From: Estrella lausannensis
Lineage (GTDB): Bacteria > Chlamydiota > Chlamydiia > Chlamydiales > Criblamydiaceae
Assembly: GCF_900000175.1 (NCBI RefSeq)
Contig: NZ_CWGJ01000012.1
Location: 62,001 to 126,000 of the forward strand
Length of the DNA: 64,000 bases
Direction: 5' to 3'
Under the pieces are notes generated by a model. The model was not told the origin of the DNA. It saw only the letters and a list, made by a program, of their open reading frames with translations, and ran no database searches. The first letter of the stretch is position 1. Each line of letters starts with the position of its first letter. This document shows positions 1 through 8,211 of this stretch, piece after piece. The position numbers were made by a program, and so were the translations under genes.

Positions 1-2
1 AA

Positions 3-527
3 ATACAGGTAAATATCGCCAAACTGGTAGGTGGAAGCGAATTCAACGTGGTGCCCGACCGGGGTTCTCTCTCCATCAATATCAGGGCTTTTGGATCTAA
101 GAGCTGGAATCTTGCCAAAGAACAAACGCAAGCGGCCTTTTCCAGACACAAGAGGGCCCATCCGGATCTGGAAATGCACCTGCTCTCGGAAAGACCTTCC
201 AAAGAGTTCGATAAGCTTCAAAAACCTCTTTTTGACACGCTAAATAAAAGCGGAGCTCTCTTGGGAATTCCGATCAATTTGACAGAAAGCGGCGGTGTCA
301 CGGACGGCAACCTGATATCCGCAGTGGGCGTTCCTTGCATCGACTCCTTCGGGGTGATCGGAAGCGGCTTGCACACAGTGCACGAAGAAGCCCATATCGC
401 CAGCTTTACCGAAAGGGCAAAACTGGCCGCTCTGACTATACTGATGTATGCCGACGCATTTTACAAAAGACGGACAAGGAGCCTGTCTATACCGAAAGCC
501 TATCAAAAATTGGCATGGGGGCTTTGA
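3..527 (+). CDS. M20-family metallopeptidase/deacylase, C-terminal part (start lies before the window)
   Basis: The reading frame is open from the first bases of the window to a TGA at 525-527, so only the C-terminal ~174 residues are visible. The segments VVPDRGSLSINIR (dimerisation-domain strand), GGVTDGN and GSGLHTVHEEA match the C-terminal half of M20 amidohydrolases of the carboxypeptidase G2/ArgE group; the His in LHTVHEEA fits the last metal ligand. It precedes astC-astA-astD-astB, the place where a hydrolase is needed to release succinate from N-succinylglutamate, so a desuccinylase role replacing AstE is possible but inferred. The last ~13 codons and the stop lie in a family A repeat that begins at 488, so the native C-terminus has been replaced by repeat sequence. 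Confidence 0.8.
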   Translation: MQVNIAKLVGGSEFNVVPDRGSLSINIRAFGSKSWNLAKEQTQAAFSRHKRAHPDLEMHLLSERPSKEFDKLQKPLFDTLNKSGALLGIPINLTESGGVTDGNLISAVGVPCIDSFGVIGSGLHTVHEEAHIASFTERAKLAALTILMYADAFYKRRTRSLSIPKAYQKLAWGL

Positions 528-600
528 GAAAGCCTCGGGACTGAAAGGTTGCAAGTCACCTCATTTTCCACTATTAGGTGACTTGCAATCTGTCAATCCT
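488..600. repeat. Family A repeat, left part, entering the M20 gene
   Basis: It begins with TATACCGAAAG at 488 and closely follows the full copy at 37030. It contains an internal perfect inverted repeat, TTGCAAGTCACCT at 549-561 and its complement at 576-588. Bases 488-527 are translated as the end of the M20 hydrolase. The right terminus is missing; family B sequence (CACAAACTGAAATCGCATGA) follows near 612. Confidence 0.85.
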
Positions 601-608
601 TTAGAGAC

Positions 609-650
609 CATTCACAAACTGAAATCGCATGATTTTTTTGCGGACGGCCT
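609..650. repeat. Family B repeat core, partial
   Basis: The stretch CACAAACTGAAATCGCATGA followed by a T run matches the family B core (CTGAAATCGTATGATTTG) with one change. It lies directly behind the family A copy, 30-70 bases before the astC-like start. Confidence 0.6.
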
Positions 651-677
651 CTTTAAAAAAATAGGATCAAACACCTT

Positions 678-2063
678 ATGGATCATCCATTACCCAAAGA
701 GCTTAAAGCGGCCGATTTTTTCAATGACGAGAGGGTCAAAAAAGCAAAGTCACTTTTGCTTGAAGCGCTTGCCGACAAACAAAAAGAGATTTCCTCGATC
801 CAACCGGCCCTGCCAGAGCTGAAAATTCCCTACGAACAGCTGATACAGGCGTTCGGAAATTTAAGGGGCACCCCTCTCTTTTACCCTTACATAGGAAGCG
901 GAATCGGCAGAGGCCCGCTCGTAGAATTGATGGATGGCAGCATCAAGTATGATTTTATCAGTGGAATCGGCGTTCACTTTTTAGGACACAGCAACGCAGA
1001 CATCGTCGCGTCCAGCATCGATTCGGCGATATCGAATACAGTGATGCAAGGCCCGCTGCAGCAAAATATCGACTCACTTGAGCTAATCAAACTCCTGACG
1101 GAAGCTTCCAGTTTCGACTGCTGCTTCCTTACCACATCGGGAGCGATGGCCAACGAAAACGCTCTGAAGCTCGCATTTCATAAGTCATACCCTGCCTCCA
1201 GAATTTTGGCCTTCGACCACTCGTTCTCCGGAAGAACACTCGCGCTCGCGCAGGTCACAGACAAGCCTGCTTACAGAAAAGGGCTACCGAAGACTGTAGA
1301 TGTCGACTACATCCCGTTCTACGACTACAGGTTGGGTGACGAGAGCATTGAAAGGGCGGCAAATGCCCTCAGGATGTATCTGAAAAGATATCCAAAACAG
1401 CATGCAGCCATGATTTTTGAGTTGATCCAGGGCGAAGGGGGATTTTACCCGGGCACAAAACTATTTTTTACAACTCTGATGGAAATTCTGAAGGAGAGCA
1501 ATATCGTAATTATTGCCGACGAGGTGCAGACGTTTGGAAGAACGAGCAAGCTCTTTTGTTTTCAGCACTTCGAGCTTGACCGTTTCGTCGATATTGCCAC
1601 GATCGGTAAACTATCACACTCCTGTGCAACCCTCTTCCGGAAGGGCCTGATCCCTGAAAAGGGGCTGCTGTCTCAAACATTTTCCTCCAGCACTGTTTCG
1701 ATCAAAGCCTCCTCGGTGATTATCAAGTCACTATTGGAAGGTGAGTATTTCGGCGAGCAAGGCAAAAACATGCTGCTGGAGCGTCATTTTCACAATAAAC
1801 TACAGGCTCTCAGCTCCAGATGGCCAGATCTCATCCGAGGCCCCTTCGGAATGGGAGCAATGGTAGCTTTTACCCCTTATGACGGAACCTATGAGAAGAC
1901 ATTTGATCTGGCAAAGCGCCTTTTCGACAAAGGAGTGATTTGCTTTATTGCCGGCGAAAACCCCACTCGCATCCGATTCTTGCTACCGGCAGGAGCCATC
2001 ACGACAGAGGACATTGACGTTGTCAGCGACATCATCGAGAAAGCCCTTGTTGAAGGGAAGTGA
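678..2063 (+). CDS. astC: Class-III PLP aminotransferase, AstC-like (succinylornithine/acetylornithine type)
   Basis: The 461-residue protein has the class-III (ornithine/GABA) aminotransferase pattern: SGAMANENALKLA for the cofactor phosphate, HSFSGRT, the FELIQGEGG strand, the IIADEVQTFGRT cofactor-ring Asp, and the Lys of TIGKLSHS as the Schiff-base candidate, followed by SSSTVS and GMGAMVAF. In the AST pathway this step converts N2-succinylornithine to succinylglutamate semialdehyde. Substrate is assigned from context: astA starts one base after its stop and astD and astB follow. An N-terminal segment of about 60 residues before the usual fold makes it longer than E. coli AstC (~406). It could instead use another omega-amino acid. 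Confidence 0.7.
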   Translation: MDHPLPKELKAADFFNDERVKKAKSLLLEALADKQKEISSIQPALPELKIPYEQLIQAFGNLRGTPLFYPYIGSGIGRGPLVELMDGSIKYDFISGIGVHFLGHSNADIVASSIDSAISNTVMQGPLQQNIDSLELIKLLTEASSFDCCFLTTSGAMANENALKLAFHKSYPASRILAFDHSFSGRTLALAQVTDKPAYRKGLPKTVDVDYIPFYDYRLGDESIERAANALRMYLKRYPKQHAAMIFELIQGEGGFYPGTKLFFTTLMEILKESNIVIIADEVQTFGRTSKLFCFQHFELDRFVDIATIGKLSHSCATLFRKGLIPEKGLLSQTFSSSTVSIKASSVIIKSLLEGEYFGEQGKNMLLERHFHNKLQALSSRWPDLIRGPFGMGAMVAFTPYDGTYEKTFDLAKRLFDKGVICFIAGENPTRIRFLLPAGAITTEDIDVVSDIIEKALVEGK

Positions 2064-2064
2064 C

Positions 2065-3078
2065 ATGTATTTATTCAGACAAATCGAAGAGAAAGACATC
2101 GACGAAGTGTATCAGATGGCGCTTGAAGCGCACTCCGGAGTGACAAGCTTGCCCAAAAACCGGGATCTGATCAAAAAGAAGATAGAGATGTCCCTCTCTT
2201 CGTTTGATTCCATTAACCACAAAAAGCAGGAAAACTCACTTTTTCTTTTCGTGCTCGAAAACAAAGAGTCCCAGGAACTGATCGGAGTCAGCGGAATTAA
2301 ATCAGGAGGAGGTCGGGAAGCACCTCTGCACCACTACACCCTGCAAGAAGAGGTACGTGATCACCCCTCGATGCTTTCTCAAGCAAAAAAAACGACGAGA
2401 ATCTTAATTCCTGAGAGGTCGAGAGCCCCTTACAGCGAACTATGCTCCCTTTTTTTAAAACGTAAAGAGCGAAAATCAGGTATCGGGCGTCTTCTTTCCC
2501 TAGCCCGTTTTCTATTCATCAAAGAGCACCCCGGTCTATTTGAAAGAGAGATCAAAGCATCGCTCAGGGGGGTGTTTGACGAGAGGGACCTTTCACCCTT
2601 CTATGAAAACGTAGGCCGAAAGTTTGTCGACATTGAATACGATAAATTTGTCGACTTAGTCCGGCAAGACCCCTCCCTGATTCTAGCAGCCATTCCCTCG
2701 TTTCCCCTCACAATCGAACTTTTGGCTCCCGAAGCTAGAAATGCAATAGGAGTCCCCCATCAAAATACCGTACCTGCAAAACACATGCTGGAGGCGCAAG
2801 GTCTAGTATTTGACAATGAAGTCGACCTGTTAGACGCAGGCCCTATTCTGAAAGGAAATTTGCACTCCACAAGGCCTTGGATCCATGCAAAAAAAGGCTC
2901 AATTGCCGAAATAACACCCACTTCTAAGGGAAAAAAAATCATTATCGCAAGTTCTCACATGACTTTCAGGGCAATCCTTCATGTAGCTGAAGCTCAAGAT
3001 GAGGTTCACATCGGAAAGAAAACGCTGGAACTTCTCCAAGCAGAGCCCGGCGAACAATTCCTTTCATTTGAATTATAA
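2065..3078 (+). CDS. astA: Arginine N-succinyltransferase
   Basis: AstA transfers succinate from succinyl-CoA to the alpha-amino group of arginine, the first AST step. The N-terminus MYLFRQIEEKDIDEVYQMA followed by GVTSLPKNRD is characteristic of the family, and ELCSLFLKRKERKSGIGRLLS gives the GNAT-like acyl-CoA binding region. ATG 2065 was chosen because it is preceded by GAAGGGAAG, is one base past the astC stop, and gives 337 residues, the normal family length. An upstream ATG in the same frame at 1948 lies inside astC and would add a 39-residue tail not expected for the family. Confidence 0.9.
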   Translation: MYLFRQIEEKDIDEVYQMALEAHSGVTSLPKNRDLIKKKIEMSLSSFDSINHKKQENSLFLFVLENKESQELIGVSGIKSGGGREAPLHHYTLQEEVRDHPSMLSQAKKTTRILIPERSRAPYSELCSLFLKRKERKSGIGRLLSLARFLFIKEHPGLFEREIKASLRGVFDERDLSPFYENVGRKFVDIEYDKFVDLVRQDPSLILAAIPSFPLTIELLAPEARNAIGVPHQNTVPAKHMLEAQGLVFDNEVDLLDAGPILKGNLHSTRPWIHAKKGSIAEITPTSKGKKIIIASSHMTFRAILHVAEAQDEVHIGKKTLELLQAEPGEQFLSFEL

Positions 3079-3094
3079 ACCAGTGACGTGCTGC

Positions 3095-4570
3095 ATGAAA
3101 AACGATTTAAACACACTTTGGATTGATGGAATATGGATGCAGGGAGACGGCCCACCACTCCGAACCTCCTCTCCCGTGGATGGTCAGAGCCTCTATGAAA
3201 AAAACGAGGCTTCGGCTCAGCAGGTGGCTTCGGCAGCCCGCTCTGCAAAAGCGGCATTTGACAACTATCGCACGACAACTCTGGAAGAGAGGATGCGACT
3301 AATCCACCTTTTTAAGGAGGCGTTGATCGCCAATCGGGAGACCATGGCCTCTACGATATCCACTGAAACGGGCAAGCCCCTCTGGGAAGCCCTTCAAGAA
3401 ACCGATTCAATGATCGACAAAGTCTCCATCTCGAAGAGCGCTTTCCGTAAGAGATGCCGAGTTGAAGAGTCTTACCAGGGAACTAATCCGGTGAGAATTC
3501 ACTATAAACCGGTGGGAGCCTTAGCGGTCCTCGGCCCGTTTAACTTTCCCGGCCACCTGCCGAATGGCCACATTATCCCCGCTCTATTGGCGGGCAACAC
3601 CGTGGTCTTTAAACCGAGTGAAAAGACGCCTCTGACAGGAGAGCTCTACGCCAGACTAATGCAGCAGGCTGGCTTTCCACCTGGTGTCTTTAACATGGTG
3701 CAAGGAGGCAAAGAAGCGGGAAAAGCCCTTGCTACATCCAGCGAGCTGGACGGACTGCTCTTCACCGGCAGCCGGGACACCGGCAAGGCACTTTCAAAAC
3801 TCTTTGGAGCCTTTCCGGAAAAATTATTGGCGCTGGAAATGGGAGGAAACAACCCCCTTGTCATCGATGAAATAGAGGACTTGAACTTCGCCTGTTATAT
3901 CGCCATCCAGTCCGCCTTCATCAGCGCCGGACAACGCTGCTCTTGCGCGAGAAGACTAATCTTAATCGACTCCCCCTTTGCAACGAAGTTTCTTTCCCAA
4001 TTCATAGAAAGCACTAAGCGCCTTCAAATTGGATCTCCCCTTTCAAGCCCCGAACCCTTCATGGGACCGCTGATCTCTCCCGATGCGATGCATCATCTTT
4101 TTAATACACAAGAAGAGCTGCTGCAAAGGGGCGCTATCTCTCTTTTGAGGTCAGGGAGAGTCGGCGACAGAGGGAATTTTGTGTCACCCGGCGTCATCGA
4201 CTGCACCGGCCTGCAAAGTATCCCCGATGAAGAGGTGTTCGGCCCATTCCTCAAAGTAATCCGTGTCAAAGACTTCGATCAAGCGGTCGAAGAGGCAGAA
4301 AAAACGCGCTACGGCCTTACCGCTTCTCTCGTCAGCTCTAGCCGCCACCGTTATGAATTCTTTCAAAAAAAGGTTAGGGCAGGCATTGTAAACTGGAATG
4401 CCCCCTCTACGGGAGCCAGCAGCAAAGGACCTTTCGGAGGCCTTAAAGACAGCGGCAACCACCGCGCTTCCGCATTCTTTGCGGCCGATTATTGCTCTTC
4501 CCCTGTCGCATCCATCGAGACAGCAGAAGTTAAAATGCCGGCAAAGCTTCCTCCGGGAATGGCTTTATAA
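3095..4570 (+). CDS. astD: Succinylglutamate semialdehyde dehydrogenase
   Basis: The protein is an NAD(P)-dependent aldehyde dehydrogenase that oxidises N-succinylglutamate 5-semialdehyde to N-succinylglutamate, the fourth AST step. Using ATG 3095 it has 491 residues, the expected AstD length. Visible motifs: GPFNFPGHLPNGH (residues ~147-159), FKPSEKTP (cofactor), FTGSRDTGK (Rossmann turn), catalytic Glu in ALEMGGNNP (Glu248) and the nucleophile Cys in SAGQRCSC (Cys282). The NGH and GQRCSCARR variants are typical of AstD rather than generic ALDHs. It sits 16 bases behind astA; an earlier in-frame start (2999) would overlap astA deeply and is not preferred. Confidence 0.92.
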   Translation: MKNDLNTLWIDGIWMQGDGPPLRTSSPVDGQSLYEKNEASAQQVASAARSAKAAFDNYRTTTLEERMRLIHLFKEALIANRETMASTISTETGKPLWEALQETDSMIDKVSISKSAFRKRCRVEESYQGTNPVRIHYKPVGALAVLGPFNFPGHLPNGHIIPALLAGNTVVFKPSEKTPLTGELYARLMQQAGFPPGVFNMVQGGKEAGKALATSSELDGLLFTGSRDTGKALSKLFGAFPEKLLALEMGGNNPLVIDEIEDLNFACYIAIQSAFISAGQRCSCARRLILIDSPFATKFLSQFIESTKRLQIGSPLSSPEPFMGPLISPDAMHHLFNTQEELLQRGAISLLRSGRVGDRGNFVSPGVIDCTGLQSIPDEEVFGPFLKVIRVKDFDQAVEEAEKTRYGLTASLVSSSRHRYEFFQKKVRAGIVNWNAPSTGASSKGPFGGLKDSGNHRASAFFAADYCSSPVASIETAEVKMPAKLPPGMAL

Positions 4571-4601
4571 CCCCTGATTACTGTCTATAAGGAGATTTTC
4601 C

Positions 4602-5957
4602 GTGAAGGATGATTACTACGAAGCCAATTTTGACGGGATCGTAGGGCCCACGCACAACTACAGCGGGTTGGCGATAGGCAATGTCCCCTCCATGAAAAAC
4701 AAAAGCCTTGCGTCCAATCCAAAGCAGGCCGCTCTGCAGGGGCTTTACAAAATGAAGAGGTTAAGCGAGCTCGGTGTTATCCAGGGAGTTTTACCCCCCC
4801 ATGAGAGGCCCTATGTTCCCCTTTTGAGGAATATAGGCTATAGAGGCACAGATCGGGAAGTTTTAACGGCTGCCTACAAAAATCAGCCTGAGCTTTACAT
4901 CAATCTATGTTCTGCTTCCAGCATGTGGGCAGCAAACGCTGCTGTAATCACTCCTTCAATTGATACCGAAGACAATCTGACCCATATCACACCAGCCAAT
5001 CTCTTCTCGGAACTCCACCGCTCCATCGAAGCGGAAACAACTTCGTTAATCCTTCAGCGCATATTCAGCAGTCCCCTCTACTTTGCCCACCACCCCCCTT
5101 TGCCTGCAAACCCTCAGTTTGCCAACGAAGGAGCTGCCAACCATTGTCCTTTTTATAGAAAATGCGGGGAGGCCGGCATCCATCTTTTTGTCTATGGAAA
5201 GTCAGCCTTTGGCAGAGGCGGACTTGTTCCCGAACGCTTTCCGGCAAGAGAAACGGAAGAGGCTGTCACAAGCATCGCCAGAAGGCACCGCATATTCCCG
5301 GGACGTGCTTTTTTTGTGCAGCAGAGCCCGCGGGCAATTGATCTTGGGGTTTTTCACAACGATGTCATCTCGGTTTCCAACCAAAATTTCTTTCTGTACC
5401 ACGAACACTCTTTTGTCAGCACGAAAACTATCATAGAAGAGATCTCAAAAGCCTTTGAAAAGATCACGACAACGCCATTGATAACTTACATGGTAAAGAG
5501 TGAAGATCTTACAATAGAAGAAGCTGTAGAAACTTATCTCTTCAACTCTCAAATAGTCACCATAGACGATGGGATGATGGCAATCATCGCTCCAGTGGAG
5601 TGTCAAGCGAACCCCCGGGCTAAAACACTCCTTGAAAAATTAGTGAAGAGCGACAAAAATCCCATCAAAAATATCCACTACGTGAACTTGCGCGAAAGCA
5701 TGCAAAATGGTGGAGGCCCTGCCTGCTTAAGGCTACGCATCCCCTTGAAAAAACAGGAGATCGACAGCATCACCTCCGATGTATTTTTGACCGAAAAACT
5801 CTACCTGCGTCTGATCACCTGGGTTGAGAGGCACTACAGGGATAAGTTGATGCCAAAAGATTTGCAAGATCCCAAGCTCTATGAAGAGTCGCGACAGGCT
5901 CTTGATGAACTCACCAAAATTTTAGGATTAGGATCTATCTACTCCTTTCAAAAATAG
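4602..5957 (+). CDS. astB: N-succinylarginine dihydrolase
   Basis: AstB hydrolyses N2-succinylarginine to succinylornithine, two ammonia and CO2, the second AST step, and belongs to the amidinotransferase/guanidine-modifying fold. The family N-terminus is clear (NFDGIVGPTHNYSGLA, then GNVPS and LPPHERP), as are NEGAANHCPF, VFHNDVISV and the C-terminal NGGGPACLRLR, whose Cys is the nucleophile. It has 451 residues, full length. The start is GTG at 4602, preceded by AAGGAG at 4589-4594. Gap to astD is 31 bases; it closes the AST gene run. Confidence 0.95.
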   Translation: MKDDYYEANFDGIVGPTHNYSGLAIGNVPSMKNKSLASNPKQAALQGLYKMKRLSELGVIQGVLPPHERPYVPLLRNIGYRGTDREVLTAAYKNQPELYINLCSASSMWAANAAVITPSIDTEDNLTHITPANLFSELHRSIEAETTSLILQRIFSSPLYFAHHPPLPANPQFANEGAANHCPFYRKCGEAGIHLFVYGKSAFGRGGLVPERFPARETEEAVTSIARRHRIFPGRAFFVQQSPRAIDLGVFHNDVISVSNQNFFLYHEHSFVSTKTIIEEISKAFEKITTTPLITYMVKSEDLTIEEAVETYLFNSQIVTIDDGMMAIIAPVECQANPRAKTLLEKLVKSDKNPIKNIHYVNLRESMQNGGGPACLRLRIPLKKQEIDSITSDVFLTEKLYLRLITWVERHYRDKLMPKDLQDPKLYEESRQALDELTKILGLGSIYSFQK

Positions 5958-6020
5958 TAAGTTATGACCCTCTCCTAAAACTCCGCAGAAAACAGTCTTG
6001 TGAGGACACCGGATTGGATG

Positions 6021-6071
6021 CCGGGGCTTTCTCAAAGCCCTCATGCCAAGTTTTGTGATACTTTCGGTATA
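6021..6071. repeat. Family A repeat, right-terminal fragment
   Basis: The stretch GGGGCTTTCTCAAAGCCCTCATGCCAAGTTTT...ACTTTCGGTATA is the reverse complement of the left end of other copies (compare 37030). It lies in the 394-base gap after astB. Confidence 0.75.
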
Positions 6072-6182
6072 AATCCTTTAAGAGCCTGTCTTAATTGGAA
6101 CCCTCCTTCTGTTTTCTATAGACAATCCTCCCTCAAGGGTATATATCAGATTTTGGAAACTCCCTAAGTTATGCTCAAAGCA

Positions 6183-6323
6183 TCTTAGAATTTGGGATTT
6201 TGGTTTTGGAAAAATGTAGGGATCAAAAATTGCAACTCGTTTCATATTTCTAATATTAGGTGACTTGCAATCTTGGGACCCTTTCTCGCTGCCAAAAATA
6301 AATTTTAAGACACTTTCGGTATA
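6183..6323. repeat. Family A repeat, near-complete, upstream of the sensor kinase
   Basis: It contains the internal block CATATTTCTAATATTAGGTG plus ACTTGCAATC and ends AAGACACTTTCGGTATA, only 28 bases before the kinase start. The rest of the 5958-6351 gap holds the fragment at 6021 and about 110 bases with no recognised content. Confidence 0.8.
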
Positions 6324-6351
6324 TGCGCACTTATCAAAACAAGAATGAGCG

Positions 6352-8211
6352 ATGATGGACGAGAATAAACCCTTAGGAAAAGACCTGTTTGGTGCGCCAT
6401 CAGAAAAACAGCCACCGCCCCTCCAGGAGAAAAAGATACCGATTCCTCCCAATCCTGCGATCAAGGAAAAAGTCTCGTTCACCTTCTCTTGGATTGCAAT
6501 CATCATACGAGGTATCGTCGGCTCTCTCATATCATGGTTTGTCTTCACGCAAGCGCACCGGATCGAAGACGAAAACACAATGGGTCGCTTTCTGGTTCTA
6601 TCCAGCAGCACCGATAGGGTTATCCAAATCCACATCAATCAGTTGATCCACGGCCTAGAGACGATCGCCACCCTCCACACATACGAATCAGGCATCGATC
6701 ATTTGGCTGTGCAAAGAATCATCGAAACTAAGATGAAAAACAGCCCGTTTGTCAAAAAAATTGCCTGGATGCAAACAAGCTCTCCTTCCATCACTGCGAT
6801 GCCGAGAGGGCTTTTAGAGCTTTTAAACAAAGCCATCGATGAAAGGAGCTTACAATCGGTTGCAATTGAAAACGAGACGGCTCCCGGCGACATTCCCGAC
6901 TCTTCCGTGCACCTCTTTGTTCCGGGAATAAAAAATGGAGTGGCCTCCGGCGCTGTTTGGGCAGAAATAGATCTTGGAGAGCTTGTCAAAAACAGCCTCG
7001 ATCCAGAGCAAAAAGATGCTATGAACATTTTTGTTTTTGAACGAGAACAAAATCAAAGCAAGCTGCTCTACTTCTTCAACGCAGAGCCGGTAAAAAAAAT
7101 CAAATTGAGCGACAAGAGGGAAAGCTTGGAACTTGGTGCCTTTCAGAGCGACAAATTCATCCACTTCGGCAAGCTAAGCATGAATGTGACGTTCAGCGCC
7201 TCCGAGCCCTACACCGTTTACACCTGGCAAGCGGCGATCGCTGCAGGCATCGGGATGTTCATTACCTCCTTCATCGTCGTCACTGCCTGGATCTTGCTGG
7301 AGATCGAAAAGCGGCAATTCGGCCACGTTTTGCATGAAGAGCATGTGCAGGAGATGGAGGGAACTGTAGATCAATTGGAAACAGCCAAAAACCGATTGGT
7401 TGCCCAAGAAAACCTAGCTTCATTAGGCGGCCTCACCGCCGGAATTGCCCATGAGATCAAAAACCCCCTCAATTTCATCAACAACTTCTCCATGCTTTCC
7501 ATTGATCTTGTGGGTGAAATTGAAAAGTGCCTGGAGTCCCACAAGGACAAGCTCGCTCCTGATGACAAAGAGAATATGCAGGAAGTGATCAAAACATTGG
7601 CTGACAATATCAACACGATTCATGAACAGGGAAAAAAGGCGGATAACACCATTCAGCGCATGCTGGCACACTCCCGCGGCAAGCCCGGAGAGTGGATCAA
7701 GACAGATATCCATAAAATCCTGGATGAATACATCAATTTCTCCTTCCATGGCATGCGCGCCAAAAACCCGACATTTAAGTGCCGGATTGATAAAGAATTC
7801 GACGAATCGGTAAAAGACATTGAGTGCGTGCAAAATGATATCTGCCGCGTCTTTTTGAATCTGCTAAATAACGCATTTCAGGCAGTTGAAGAAAAGCAAA
7901 AAAAGGGCGATCCCGGATATGAGCCCCAAATATTTGTGAAGACAAAGAACGTCGGTAATTACCTCCGGATACGCATCCGTGACAACGGACTTGGAATCGG
8001 AGAGGAGAACCAGTCGAAAATATTCACTCCGTTTTTTACCACCAAACCCACGGGAGTTGGGACGGGGCTTGGACTTTCGCTCAGTTATAACATTATCGTC
8101 AGAGAGCATGGAGGCTCTTTGACATTTGACACAAAAGATAATGAATTCTGCGAGTTCATTATCACAATACCGCTTCAGCCTAAAAAAGAAAGAGAGGTCT
8201 TGACAGCATGA
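6352..8211 (+). CDS. Membrane-bound sensor histidine kinase
   Basis: The 619-residue protein has a Pro-rich cytoplasmic start, membrane segment 1 at ~44-67, an extracytoplasmic sensor region of ~220 residues with no motif I recognise, membrane segment 2 at ~291-316, a coiled-coil linker, a HisKA dimer with phospho-acceptor His367 in GIAHEIKNPLNF, and a HATPase_c domain with an N box (FLNLLNNAFQ), DNGLGIG and TGLGLS. Two ATGs in tandem begin at 6352. The stop overlaps the next start as ATGA, so kinase and regulator are translationally coupled and almost certainly partners. Whether it is the AtoS counterpart of Chlamydia is not decided. Confidence 0.9.
   Translation: MMDENKPLGKDLFGAPSEKQPPPLQEKKIPIPPNPAIKEKVSFTFSWIAIIIRGIVGSLISWFVFTQAHRIEDENTMGRFLVLSSSTDRVIQIHINQLIHGLETIATLHTYESGIDHLAVQRIIETKMKNSPFVKKIAWMQTSSPSITAMPRGLLELLNKAIDERSLQSVAIENETAPGDIPDSSVHLFVPGIKNGVASGAVWAEIDLGELVKNSLDPEQKDAMNIFVFEREQNQSKLLYFFNAEPVKKIKLSDKRESLELGAFQSDKFIHFGKLSMNVTFSASEPYTVYTWQAAIAAGIGMFITSFIVVTAWILLEIEKRQFGHVLHEEHVQEMEGTVDQLETAKNRLVAQENLASLGGLTAGIAHEIKNPLNFINNFSMLSIDLVGEIEKCLESHKDKLAPDDKENMQEVIKTLADNINTIHEQGKKADNTIQRMLAHSRGKPGEWIKTDIHKILDEYINFSFHGMRAKNPTFKCRIDKEFDESVKDIECVQNDICRVFLNLLNNAFQAVEEKQKKGDPGYEPQIFVKTKNVGNYLRIRIRDNGLGIGEENQSKIFTPFFTTKPTGVGTGLGLSLSYNIIVREHGGSLTFDTKDNEFCEFIITIPLQPKKEREVLTA

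Noticed and set aside
6078-6638. A 186-codon minus-strand frame across the kinase start
   Set aside because: It lies opposite the repeat-bearing gap and the first 95 codons of the kinase; its protein has no coherent motif, and the kinase frame explains the region.
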